A stretch of 64,000 nucleotides of DNA. Source: Pseudomonas sp. LB-090624 (GTDB lineage: Bacteria; Pseudomonadota; Gammaproteobacteria; Pseudomonadales; Pseudomonadaceae). Of this stretch, positions 40,903 to 51,209 are shown one piece after another. The translations under genes were made by a program, and so were the position numbers. Position 1 is the stretch's first letter. Each line of letters begins with the position of its first letter. The stretch is from positions 222,582 to 286,581 of the forward strand of contig NZ_QJRL01000005.1 of the NCBI RefSeq assembly GCF_003205205.1, written 5' to 3'. Below the pieces are notes generated by a model that did not search any database, was not told where the DNA came from, and saw only the letters and a list, made by a program, of their open reading frames with translations.

Positions 40903-43545
40903 TCAGGAAACGAGCCCGAGCCGCCGAGCGACTGCCAGCGCGTGATTGCGACTGGTGGTTTCAAGCTTGGCGTTGATGTTGCGAAGGTGGGTGCGCACAG
41001 TGCTTTTGGACACGTGAAGACGATCAGCCAGGTCCAGATTGGAGCAACCCTCGGTCAGCAAAGTCAGCACTTCGATTTCTTTGCGCGTAAGCGGCTCGGC
41101 CAAGCCCGCACTCGGCTGCTCAACCTCTTGTTTGTCCACGAGCGGACCAAAATCGACCAGTAATCCTCGAAGGTAATCCGACAGCAGAGGGTTGCGTATC
41201 CGGCGAGTTTCGTAGGCATGTTTGAACTCAGCAATCACCCTCGCCAACAGCGGGCCTTCGTCAAGGATCGTGCGCTGGTAGCCTTCACTCGCGGCAAAGG
41301 CCAGGGCGTCCTCCAGCACCGCATGCGCCGCGAGAATATGATCACATCGGTGCAGGGCGAGCGCCTTGAGCAACTGCAACACCAGCGCGCGTTGTCTACG
41401 GCCTGATGTACCTGCCTCATCCAGGTCTGCATCGACTTGTTTCAATGCCGCCACTGGGTCGCCAAAATGAATCTCCCACCTCAAGCGTGCCAAGCGCAGG
41501 TAGTGGCTGTCGTGCGCTAACAAACGCTGCCGACATTCCCGCGACCATATCTCCGGATTATCTGCCCTGGCCAGCTCATCGAGCGAAGCGTTGGCCTTGC
41601 CTTGGATGAGGAGGATTTTGGCTCGCTCCAGTTGCGCAGCTGCCACGACCCTGGAGAGTTTTCGGCCATGCCCCAGGTATTCAAGTTCTGTCAGCGCTCG
41701 CAGTGCTGTGTCGAGGTCCTGATCGATCACTGCCGACCTGGCTTTAAGCAAATAGATGAGAATCAGGTGGTCGGGTATGCCCACCTCTCGGGCCAGTGGC
41801 AGATAGACATTGACCAGGTGTCGGGTTTTGACCAGATCATTGGCCTCATAGACTGTTGCCGTGTAGAGGACACCTGCCCAGGCGTTGCCATGTGCGTGTT
41901 TGTTGCAGTTGGCCTGGGACGCATCGACCGCAAGGCGGAACCGAGCGGAGGCGTGCCGCAGGCGACCGTGCAGCAGGTCGATCAAGCCCTCGGTCGTTTC
42001 TGAATACATGCGATTGAATGGGCTTTCACCGCCATGCAGGCGCCGCGCAGCATCTAGCATGCGTTGTGCATCGCGTGCGTTGCCAATGATCAGGGTCTGG
42101 TGGGCGATGGCATTGAGCAACGTGGCACTGGCGAAATTGTGGCCTGGCTCCATGTGTTCCAGTGCTAGTCGCCCAACGTTCACGGCCTCCTCGCATTGGT
42201 CCTGCATACCCAGCAGTGTGGGATAGAGCGCGGCCCCATGGTTACGTACCCATGGCTCGGAGCTGTTCCGCCAATCCAGATTATTCAACTGCTGATGCGC
42301 AAGATGGGCACCTTCTGTCAGCGCTGTCGCCCAGATCGACATCATGTGCAGGATAGGGTGGGCTTTGAGCAATGGCAGCGAAAAGGCGCTGAACCAGCGT
42401 TTCAAAAGCCGCATTCGGCCCTGCTCGAGCAGTGTTTCCCCGTGCTGCTCAAGCAGGTTGATCGCCTGCCCGAAGGCATTGCCGAGCAGGGCGTGGTCGA
42501 TGGCGAGCACCGCTTGGCCATGCGCTTGATACCACTGAGAGGCGCACTGATGCAGTGCCGCGCGGCTTTCGGGGGCTTCGCTGGCGAGTCGGTCACGCAG
42601 GAACTCGGCGAAAAGGGCGTGGAAACGCCATTGGCCGGTGATGGATTCGATGGGTATGACCAGGCCCTGGGCATGCAGGCGTGCAATCATCTGCCGGCTG
42701 TCAACGCCGTCGTGCAGCGCATTGCACAGCGCGACATTGAAGGATTTGACCACGCTGATGCGCAGCAGAAAGCGCCGAGTAGCGGCGTCCTGCTCGGCTA
42801 ACACCACCTCACTCAGGTACTGAGCTACCGTGCCGGTGGACCCGGAGAATTGCGCGATGAAATCGATGCGGGACTCGGTGCGTCTCAGGGCGATCGAGGC
42901 CAGCCACAAGGCCGCTGCCCAGCCTTCGGTTTTCTTGTGCAGGTACTCAAGATCCTCCTGCCCAAGGTGGCCGTCTGGAAACTGGGCATTGAACAAGGCG
43001 AGGCATTCATCCAGGTCAAAGCGCAGCTCACCACTACCGATTTCGGTCAGGCGCCCGCCGACTCGCAAGCGCGAAAGCGCCATCGAAGGCGTAATGCGCG
43101 TGGCTGCGAACAGGTAGGCGCGGCGCGGCAGGTGCTGGGCAATTTCTTCTATCAGCTCCAGTACCGCGGTTTCGTTGACGGCCTCCAAGTCATCGATGAA
43201 CAGTGCGAAAGGGCCGTTGTGCGTGGTCATGCTGGTGATGGCGTCACATGCCGGGCGGGCGATATCCAGGTACCTGACAATTTTTTCCAGCCGGCTCAAA
43301 AAGGTCGGCAGATCATTGTCGCTAGCGCTGGCGGTGAGCCAGGCGCTGGCAATGCCTTGTGTGGACAGCTGCTCGAAGGCTTGCATCATGGCTGTGGATT
43401 TTCCGAAACCCGCAGGAGCGCTCAACAACACGAATGTGCCGCCGGCCTGGTTCAGCATCGGCAATATACGGTTGCGGCGAACATGAACGGGCGGAAGGAC
43501 CGGACCGCCAAAACCTGGATCTGAATCGGCATTGGGTTTGAGCAT
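40903..43545 (-). CDS. MalT/AlkS-type LuxR-family ATP-dependent regulator
   Basis: 880-aa large LAL regulator. Walker A APAGFGKSTAMM is at about 44-55, Walker B ALFIDDLEAV at about 113-122, a helical-repeat sensor region fills about 330-800, and the LuxR HTH (LTRKEIEVLTLLTEGCSNLDLADRLHVSKSTVRTHLRNI in outline) ends the protein at about 815-880. Such activators bind an inducer (maltotriose for MalT, alkanes for AlkS) and oligomerise with ATP. It lies 50 nt after a TetR gene and before the MFS/OprD/ACAD/AMACR operon, its probable target. Confidence 0.9.
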   Translation of the reverse strand: MLKPNADSDPGFGGPVLPPVHVRRNRILPMLNQAGGTFVLLSAPAGFGKSTAMMQAFEQLSTQGIASAWLTASASDNDLPTFLSRLEKIVRYLDIARPACDAITSMTTHNGPFALFIDDLEAVNETAVLELIEEIAQHLPRRAYLFAATRITPSMALSRLRVGGRLTEIGSGELRFDLDECLALFNAQFPDGHLGQEDLEYLHKKTEGWAAALWLASIALRRTESRIDFIAQFSGSTGTVAQYLSEVVLAEQDAATRRFLLRISVVKSFNVALCNALHDGVDSRQMIARLHAQGLVIPIESITGQWRFHALFAEFLRDRLASEAPESRAALHQCASQWYQAHGQAVLAIDHALLGNAFGQAINLLEQHGETLLEQGRMRLLKRWFSAFSLPLLKAHPILHMMSIWATALTEGAHLAHQQLNNLDWRNSSEPWVRNHGAALYPTLLGMQDQCEEAVNVGRLALEHMEPGHNFASATLLNAIAHQTLIIGNARDAQRMLDAARRLHGGESPFNRMYSETTEGLIDLLHGRLRHASARFRLAVDASQANCNKHAHGNAWAGVLYTATVYEANDLVKTRHLVNVYLPLAREVGIPDHLILIYLLKARSAVIDQDLDTALRALTELEYLGHGRKLSRVVAAAQLERAKILLIQGKANASLDELARADNPEIWSRECRQRLLAHDSHYLRLARLRWEIHFGDPVAALKQVDADLDEAGTSGRRQRALVLQLLKALALHRCDHILAAHAVLEDALAFAASEGYQRTILDEGPLLARVIAEFKHAYETRRIRNPLLSDYLRGLLVDFGPLVDKQEVEQPSAGLAEPLTRKEIEVLTLLTEGCSNLDLADRLHVSKSTVRTHLRNINAKLETTSRNHALAVARRLGLVS

Positions 43546-43595
43546 GATTCACAGCCTCCCAGCTTGGATCGGGTTTCTGCCCTCGGTTCAGCCCA

Positions 43596-44210
43596 TCAGC
43601 GCGGCGCAAAGCCCTTGGTCAGCAAATCGACCATCTGCGCAGCCACTTCCTCTCGGGATTGCGTACCGTCCGGCGAGAACCACCGCGCTGGCCAGTTCAG
43701 CGCGCCGGCCAATGTGAATGCCAGCATTTTGGAGTCGCAAGGCGCGATCGACTCGTCTCTGATCGCCTCCTCGATCAGCCCGCGCATGGCCTGGTCGATT
43801 TGGCTTTTCAGCGCTCTGAATTTGGTCCGGCCATCTTCCGACAAGGCTTCGTCCCCGGTGCGGATCACGCAACGGCCGAAGTCATCCATGTTGATTTCGG
43901 CGTAACGCTTCAGGTAGTTGCGCAGTCGATCAATGCCTGTTCCTGGTTCCTGCCGGGCCGATTCTGCCGCTTCGATGAGCTGTTCCAGACCATGCACCAC
44001 GCAGTGCAGCAACACCTGCTCCTTGTTACCGAGGTAGTGATAGATCGTGGGCTTCGAAATGCCCAGGCTGGTCGCAACATCTTCCAGCAGGGTGGCATGG
44101 AAACCACGCTCATTGAAGATACGCACAGCAGCGCGCAACACGGCTTGGCGCTTGGCTTCGCGCTCGTTCTGCTTCTGCTGGGCTGTTTGAAATGGGGAAG
44201 TTTCTGTCAC
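43596..44210 (-). CDS. TetR-family repressor
   Basis: 204 aa. N-terminal HTH: AVLRAAVRIFNERGFHATLLEDVATSLGISKPTIYHYLGNKEQVL in outline, roughly residues 24-68; the rest is a helical ligand domain. It diverges from the SDR-led acyl-CoA operon with a 237-nt intergenic region that holds a good TetR-type palindrome. Regulators in this position usually sense an acyl-CoA intermediate. It is on the same strand as, and 50 nt upstream of, the LuxR-family gene, so the two regulators may be cotranscribed. Confidence 0.9.
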   Translation of the reverse strand: MTETSPFQTAQQKQNEREAKRQAVLRAAVRIFNERGFHATLLEDVATSLGISKPTIYHYLGNKEQVLLHCVVHGLEQLIEAAESARQEPGTGIDRLRNYLKRYAEINMDDFGRCVIRTGDEALSEDGRTKFRALKSQIDQAMRGLIEEAIRDESIAPCDSKMLAFTLAGALNWPARWFSPDGTQSREEVAAQMVDLLTKGFAPR

Positions 44211-44358
44211 GTTTGTTTTTCCAGTCAGAGTTGGAGTGCTGAAAAAGCGGCATGGCTAGGCGAACCAGCGCAGCCACCTGATGGAAACCACAAGGCGGTT
44301 GGCCACTTCGTATTTTTCATCATGCACAACCTTGACAGCGGCACAGTGTGAATTCTAG

Positions 44359-44374
44359 CCTACTCACGAGTAGG
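44359..44374. promoter_or_regulatory. Candidate TetR operator
   Basis: CCTACTC (44359-44365) and GAGTAGG (44368-44374) are perfect arms separated by AC, a 16-bp dyad of the size TetR dimers bind. It lies between the divergent tetR and SDR genes, 74 nt before the SDR start. Nothing else was recognised in the 237-nt spacer. Confidence 0.7.
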
Positions 44375-44447
44375 TGGTCTACCAAATGGTTTTTGACCGC
44401 TGAATGAGTGACATGAATTCAAAACAACAAGCAGGGGATGTGCCCGA

Positions 44448-45209
44448 ATGAATATTCATGGTGTGGCAGCGGTGGTAACAGGCGGAGCTTCAGGCCTGGG
44501 CGGGGCGGTGGTGGCGAGGCTGGCGGCGGCTGGAGCGAGGGTTGCGATCATCGATCTCAACGAAGAGCTAGGCCAAGCTCATGCCCGCGCAACGGGTGGT
44601 CTGTTCATCAAGGCCGACGTCACGGATGAACAAGCGATCGAGCATGCACTGGAAACCGCTGAGGGGGTGCATGGCAAAGCGCGTATTCTGGTGAACTGCG
44701 CAGGTATCGGGCCGCCCGCCAAGGCTATCAACCGTGAAGGCAAGGCGCTTGCCCTTGCCGACTTCGCGCGCATCGTCAACATCAACCTCAACGGTAGCTT
44801 CAACGTATTGTCGAAGTTCGCTGCGCGGCTGCACGCGGTCGAGCAGGCAGAAGAGGAGCGCGGCGTCATCATCAACACGGCGAGCGTGGCGGCATTCGAT
44901 GGCCAGATTGGTCAGCCGGCCTATGCGGCTTCGAAGGCCGCTATCGTGGGCATGACGCTTCCCCTGGCCCGCGAGTTCGCCCGCTACGGCATCCGGGTGA
45001 TGACTATCGCTCCCGGTATCTTTCTTACGCCGCTGCTGGCCTCGTTACCGCAAGAGGCTCAGCAGTCACTCGGGCAGCAGGTCCCATTCCCCAGTCGTTT
45101 GGGCCAGCCTGAGGAATTCGCCCAATTGGTCCAGTCAATCGTTGAGAATCCAATGCTCAACGGAGAAGTGATTCGCCTGGACGGCGCAATTCGGATGGCT
45201 GCCCGATGA
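44448..45209 (+). CDS. Short-chain dehydrogenase (3-hydroxyacyl-CoA/HSD17B10 type)
   Basis: 253-aa NAD(H) enzyme. Cofactor motif TGGASGLG at 11-18, NCAG at 83-86 and catalytic Ser146, Tyr159 and Lys163 (YAASK) are present. The pattern GVIINTASVAAFDGQIGQPAYAASK and the APGIFLTPLL segment match type II 3-hydroxyacyl-CoA dehydrogenases. It should oxidise a 3-hydroxyacyl-CoA, or act on a 4-oxo/4-hydroxy group as LvaD does. First gene of a nine-gene operon; its stop overlaps the next start (ATGA). Confidence 0.87.
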   Translation: MNIHGVAAVVTGGASGLGGAVVARLAAAGARVAIIDLNEELGQAHARATGGLFIKADVTDEQAIEHALETAEGVHGKARILVNCAGIGPPAKAINREGKALALADFARIVNINLNGSFNVLSKFAARLHAVEQAEEERGVIINTASVAAFDGQIGQPAYAASKAAIVGMTLPLAREFARYGIRVMTIAPGIFLTPLLASLPQEAQQSLGQQVPFPSRLGQPEEFAQLVQSIVENPMLNGEVIRLDGAIRMAAR

Positions 45210-46381
45210 GTGTCGACGATCTGCCGTTGGCGACGGCGATTGCTGATCGCGTGGAGCGGTTCGTGCGTGAAGTAGTGGTGCCCTATGAGCAGGATCCACG
45301 CCGTGACCATCATGATTGCCCAACCGACGAGCTTGTTCTGGAGCTCCGCGAAAAGGCCCGTCAAGCCGGCGTGCTTACGCCTCACATCTTGGCCAACGGC
45401 AGTCACCTGAGCCAGGCTGGCACTGCATTGGTTCTGGCACGCACCGGGTTGTCGCCGCTTGGGCCACTGGCATGCAATACCTGCGCTCCGGACGAGGGCA
45501 ACATGTATTTGCTGGGCAAAGTGGGCAGCGACTTGCTCAAGGAGCGCTTCCTGGCACCACTGGTGGCCGGAACCGCGCGCTCAGCGTTCTTCATGACCGA
45601 GCCGGCGGAAGACGGTGGTGCGGGTTCTGATCCCTCGATGATGCGCACCACTTGTTCCCGTGAGGGTGCCCATTGGGTCATCAATGGGCGAAAAGCGTTC
45701 ATCACCGGCGCGCAAGGTGCTCAGATCGGCATCGTGATGGCCAAGGCGCAGGAGGGAGCGTGCATGTTCCTGGTAGCGCTGCCTGATCCTGCGATACGTA
45801 TCGAGCGCATCCCACGGACCATCGACAGCTCAATGCCTGGCGGGCATGCCGTTGTCACGCTGGACAACCTACGTGTTCCTGCCGAGCAGATGTTGGGTGA
45901 GGCCGGTGAGGGGTTCCGCTATGCCCAGATCAGGCTTGCCCCGGCCCGATTGTCCCACTGCATGCGTTGGTATGGCGCCTGTCTGCGCGCGAACGAAATC
46001 GCTACTGACTATGCCAACCGCCGGATGGCGTTTGGCAAGCTGTTGATCGACCACGAAGGCATGGGGTTCAGCCTGGCGGAGAACCTGATTGATCTGAAAC
46101 AGGTCGAGCTGATGATCCAATGGTGTGCCGGCGTACTGGATAGCGGGGCATCGGGCGGCAACGAGAGTTCGATGACCAAAGTGGCTGTGAGCGAGGCATT
46201 GATGCGGGTGGCGGATCGCTGCGTACAGGTGATGGGAGGTAGCGGCGTTACCGGTGACACCATCGTCGAGCAAGTTTTTCGCGAAATACGCGCCTTCCGT
46301 ATCTACGACGGGCCGACCGAAGTGCATAAGTGGTCACTGGCCAAAATGATCAAGCGTGAATGGACGAGGGCCAGACAATGA
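45206..46381 (+). CDS. Acyl-CoA dehydrogenase of the ACAD10/11-LvaC type
   Basis: 391 aa. FAD/substrate motifs: FFMTEPAEDGGAGSDPS and VINGRKAFITGAQGAQ. The C-terminal QVMGGSGVTGDTIVEQVFREIRAFRIYDGPTEVHKW has Asp in the region where medium-chain enzymes have the catalytic Glu, the D-G-P-x-E-V-H form seen in the ACAD10/11 branch. Its neighbour encodes an APH-like kinase, the domain fused to this dehydrogenase type in animals. In the Lva pathway the partner enzyme eliminates phosphate from a 4-phosphoacyl-CoA. Starts overlap on both sides (ATGA). Confidence 0.85.
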   Translation: MSVDDLPLATAIADRVERFVREVVVPYEQDPRRDHHDCPTDELVLELREKARQAGVLTPHILANGSHLSQAGTALVLARTGLSPLGPLACNTCAPDEGNMYLLGKVGSDLLKERFLAPLVAGTARSAFFMTEPAEDGGAGSDPSMMRTTCSREGAHWVINGRKAFITGAQGAQIGIVMAKAQEGACMFLVALPDPAIRIERIPRTIDSSMPGGHAVVTLDNLRVPAEQMLGEAGEGFRYAQIRLAPARLSHCMRWYGACLRANEIATDYANRRMAFGKLLIDHEGMGFSLAENLIDLKQVELMIQWCAGVLDSGASGGNESSMTKVAVSEALMRVADRCVQVMGGSGVTGDTIVEQVFREIRAFRIYDGPTEVHKWSLAKMIKREWTRARQ

Positions 46382-47445
46382 ACGTGCTCGATCAGCAAGC
46401 GAATGCCGGTGCTGGCGTTGTCCGGGCAGACATGGAGGTCGATGAGCAGGCGCTGGCGCGATGGATGCGCGCGAATGTGGAAGGCTTCTCGGGGCCGATG
46501 ACGGTATTGCAGTTCAAAGGTGGGCAGTCCATTCCGACCTATCAGATCACCACGCCAAGCCACAGCTATGTGCTTCGGCGCAAACCGTCTGGGGTTCTGC
46601 TCAAAGGTGCCCACTCGGTCGAGCGGGAAGCGCAGGTGCAGCAGGCATTGGCCACGGTTGGTTTCAGTGTGCCGAAGGTTTTCGCACTGTGCACTGATCC
46701 TGCGGTACTAGGCACGCCGTTCTACGTGATGGAGAGGGTGGAGGGGCGGATCTTCTGGGATGCCACGTTTGCGCAAGTCAGTGCGGCAGAGCGGCCGCTG
46801 TATTTCGAGGCGATGAACCAGACGCTTGCCAAACTGCACAGCATCGAGCCGTCTGCGGTTGGCCTCGAATCCTATGGCAAGACAGGTAACTACTTTTCGC
46901 GCCAGATAAGTCGCTGGACCCGCCAGTACCTGGAAGATGAAGCAGCAGGGCGCAACCCGGACATGGACCTGCTCGTGCAGTGGCTGCCCGAGCACATCCC
47001 GGCCGGTGATGAAACGCGAATCGTGCATGGCGACTTCCGCTGCGACAACATGATTTTCCATCCGGTTGAGCCTAAGGTGGTGGCGGTGCTGGATTGGGAG
47101 CTGTCTACCTTGGGGCACCCGCTTGCCGATTTTGCCAATCACGCGATGATGTATCGCATGCCACCTGAAATCGTGGCGGGCCTGGCTGGCGCGGATCTGC
47201 ATAGCCTCAATATCCCCAGCGAGTCGCGCTATGTGCAGGCTTACTGCGAACGCACAGGGCGAAACTCGATACCTGACTGGGAGTTCTACATTGCGTTCAA
47301 CTTCTTCCGCATGGCGTCGATTTTCCACGGCATCAAAGGGCGCGTGATCCGGGGCACAGCTGCCTCTGCTCACGCACAGGAGCGGGCCAAGAGCTTCCCC
47401 TTGCTGGCCAGCCTGGCTCGCAAGGCGCTGGAGGCATGCCGATGA
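46378..47445 (+). CDS. APH-family phosphotransferase (LvaA/ACAD10-11 kinase-like)
   Basis: 355-aa kinase-fold protein. Catalytic loop VHGDFRCDN gives Asp219 and Asn224, and LDWELSTLGHP gives metal-binding Asp239; YVLRRKPSG supplies the ATP-binding lysine region. These proteins were once annotated as aminoglycoside phosphotransferases, but those beside acyl-CoA dehydrogenases phosphorylate 4-hydroxyacyl-CoA (LvaA in levulinate catabolism, kinase domain of ACAD10/11). ATG 46378 overlaps the preceding stop, and the following gene overlaps in turn. Resistance function is unlikely here. Confidence 0.87.
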   Translation: MNVLDQQANAGAGVVRADMEVDEQALARWMRANVEGFSGPMTVLQFKGGQSIPTYQITTPSHSYVLRRKPSGVLLKGAHSVEREAQVQQALATVGFSVPKVFALCTDPAVLGTPFYVMERVEGRIFWDATFAQVSAAERPLYFEAMNQTLAKLHSIEPSAVGLESYGKTGNYFSRQISRWTRQYLEDEAAGRNPDMDLLVQWLPEHIPAGDETRIVHGDFRCDNMIFHPVEPKVVAVLDWELSTLGHPLADFANHAMMYRMPPEIVAGLAGADLHSLNIPSESRYVQAYCERTGRNSIPDWEFYIAFNFFRMASIFHGIKGRVIRGTAASAHAQERAKSFPLLASLARKALEACR

Positions 47446-48239
47446 ACGATTCAGTCAAGCTGCATGTGTGCAATCAGGTCGCGACAATCACCCTGAACCG
47501 ACCGCAACAAGGCAACGCCATTGACTTGCCCATGGCTCAAGCCCTGCTCAAAGCGGTAATCACTTGTGATCAGCACGCGAGTGTCAGTAGCGTCGTGTTG
47601 ACCGGGAGCGGAAAACTCTTTTGTGCCGGCGGCGACCTCGACGCCTTCGTTGCCGCAGGCGACGGTATTGCCGGCTTTCTCAGCGAGTTGGCAGGAACGC
47701 TGCATTTGGCGGTTTCCAGGCTCATGCGCATGGAAAAACCACTGGTGGTCCTGGTCAATGGTCCAGCGGCAGGGGCGGGCATGAGTCTGTCACTGGTGGG
47801 TGACATCGTTCTTGCCGAAGCGAGCGCGTCATTCACCCCGGCGTATGGGGCCATCGGATTGAGCCCAGACGGTGGTCTGAGTTGGCTGCTGCCCCGGCTG
47901 GTCGGGTTGCGTCGAGCCCAGGAAATCATCCTGCTGAACCAGCGTGTCAGCGCTGAACAAGCCCAAGTGACTGGCCTGATCACGCGTGTGGTCAATGAGG
48001 GGCAGTTGTGGGCTGAAGGCGTCGAAGTCGCCCAGCGTCTCGCGACGATGAACGTGTCGGCCCTTGGCCGGGTGCGCCAATTACTGCTCGAGACCCATGG
48101 TACCTCGCTGGAATCCCAGCTCGAACAAGAGGCCCGCAGCATCTCTGCGCTCGCGAGCCAACCCTATGTCCGTGACAAAGTTGCTGCATTCGTTGCGCAG
48201 CGGACCCATAAGAACAAGAAGGAGGTGAGCCATGGCTGA
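47442..48239 (+). CDS. Enoyl-CoA hydratase/isomerase family protein (PaaG-like active site)
   Basis: 265-aa crotonase-fold protein. Oxyanion-hole segments are SGKLFCAGGDLDAF (about 58-71) and NGPAAGAGMSLSLVGD (about 106-121). The catalytic stretch GLSPDGGLSWLLPRLVG has Asp where classical hydratases have Glu, as in PaaG and delta3-delta2 enoyl-CoA isomerases. It may therefore shift a double bond rather than hydrate. ATG 47442 overlaps the kinase stop (ATGA). The downstream thiolase gene overlaps its end. Confidence 0.85.
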   Translation: MNDSVKLHVCNQVATITLNRPQQGNAIDLPMAQALLKAVITCDQHASVSSVVLTGSGKLFCAGGDLDAFVAAGDGIAGFLSELAGTLHLAVSRLMRMEKPLVVLVNGPAAGAGMSLSLVGDIVLAEASASFTPAYGAIGLSPDGGLSWLLPRLVGLRRAQEIILLNQRVSAEQAQVTGLITRVVNEGQLWAEGVEVAQRLATMNVSALGRVRQLLLETHGTSLESQLEQEARSISALASQPYVRDKVAAFVAQRTHKNKKEVSHG

Positions 48240-49392
48240 TGCCTATATCGTTGCAGCCGTTCGTACCGCTGGTGGCCGTCGTAACGGCAAGCTGGCAGGT
48301 TGGCACCCGGCGGACTTGGGAGCCGAAGTGCTGAACGCCCTCGTGGACCGTTCAGGCATCGACCCTGCCGCGGTCGAGGATGTGATTTTTGGCTGTGTCA
48401 CCCAGGCAGGCGAACAGGCGTTTGCGTTCGCCCGTAATGTGGTGTTGGCGTCGAAGTTGCCGCAAAGTGTTCCGGCAGTGACCATCGATCGTCAGTGCGG
48501 CAGCTCGCAGCAGGCTGTCCAGTTTGCCGCTCAAGCGGTGATGTCCGGCGTGCAGGACGTCGTCATCGCCGGTGGCGCGGAGAGCATGAGCCGCGTGCCG
48601 ATGTTTTCGAACATGTCGTTCCATGAGAAGGAAGGCGTGGGTGTGGGCCCCTTCAGCGAACGCATCAAGCAGCGCTTCGGAGTCGACACGTTCAGCCAGT
48701 TTGCCGGTGCGCAGATGCTTGCGGAGAAATACGGCTATGACCGGCTCACGCTGGACCGGTTTGCCTTGCAAAGCCATCAGCGGGCTGCGCAGGCGGCCAA
48801 CGCAGGAGCGTTCCAGCAGGAGATCGTTGGCCTGGCGGTCGAGGACGGCCTGCACCTGGTGGACGAAGGTATCCGTTTTGACGCATCGCTTGAAGGCATT
48901 GGCGCGGTGAAGCCACTTGTCGAAGGCGGTGTCGTCACCGCGGCGAATGCCAGCCAGGTATGTGATGGTGCCTCAGGTGTCCTGGTCGTAAGCGAGCGAG
49001 CGTTGAAACTGCACGGTTTGACGCCCATTGCTCGAATCGTCGACATGACCGTGACTGCCGGCGATCCGGTCATCATGCTCGAAGAGCCAATTTTCACCAC
49101 ACGCAAGGCCTTGAAGCGGGCCGGCATGAACATCGCGGACATCGACCTGTATGAAGTCAATGAGGCGTTTGCCCCCGTACCTTTGGCATGGCTTGATGCG
49201 ATCGAGGCAGATCCTGAGCGCCTGAACGTGAACGGCGGCGCCATCGCCTTGGGTCACCCACTGGGCTCATCCGGAACCAAGCTGATGACCACTTTGATTC
49301 ATGCGCTGAAGGCGCGCGGCAAGCGCTACGGCCTGCAAACGATGTGCGAGGGTGGTGGCGTGAGCAATGTGACCATTCTGGAGGTGCTCTGA
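48232..49392 (+). CDS. Acetyl-CoA C-acyltransferase (thiolase)
   Basis: 386 aa. Nucleophilic Cys lies in TIDRQCGSSQQA (about residue 88); the C-terminal catalytic His is in AIALGHPLGSSG and the second Cys in QTMCEGGGVSN. Biodegradative thiolase I/II layout. It cleaves 3-ketoacyl-CoA to acetyl-CoA (or propionyl-CoA from 2-methyl substrates) plus a shortened acyl-CoA, completing the beta-oxidation set of this operon. The start overlaps the preceding gene by 8 nt; the following gene begins right at its stop. Confidence 0.92.
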   Translation: MADAYIVAAVRTAGGRRNGKLAGWHPADLGAEVLNALVDRSGIDPAAVEDVIFGCVTQAGEQAFAFARNVVLASKLPQSVPAVTIDRQCGSSQQAVQFAAQAVMSGVQDVVIAGGAESMSRVPMFSNMSFHEKEGVGVGPFSERIKQRFGVDTFSQFAGAQMLAEKYGYDRLTLDRFALQSHQRAAQAANAGAFQQEIVGLAVEDGLHLVDEGIRFDASLEGIGAVKPLVEGGVVTAANASQVCDGASGVLVVSERALKLHGLTPIARIVDMTVTAGDPVIMLEEPIFTTRKALKRAGMNIADIDLYEVNEAFAPVPLAWLDAIEADPERLNVNGGAIALGHPLGSSGTKLMTTLIHALKARGKRYGLQTMCEGGGVSNVTILEVL

Positions 49393-51164
<1,772 letters not shown>

Positions 51165-51209
51165 TTGACCGTGATGTGCTAGCCAACAACGATAAAAAGA
51201 GGATAAGCC

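Noticed and set aside
46378..47445. Reading the APH-fold gene as an aminoglycoside resistance gene
   Set aside because: Position inside an overlapping acyl-CoA operon next to an ACAD10/11-type dehydrogenase points to an acyl-CoA kinase.
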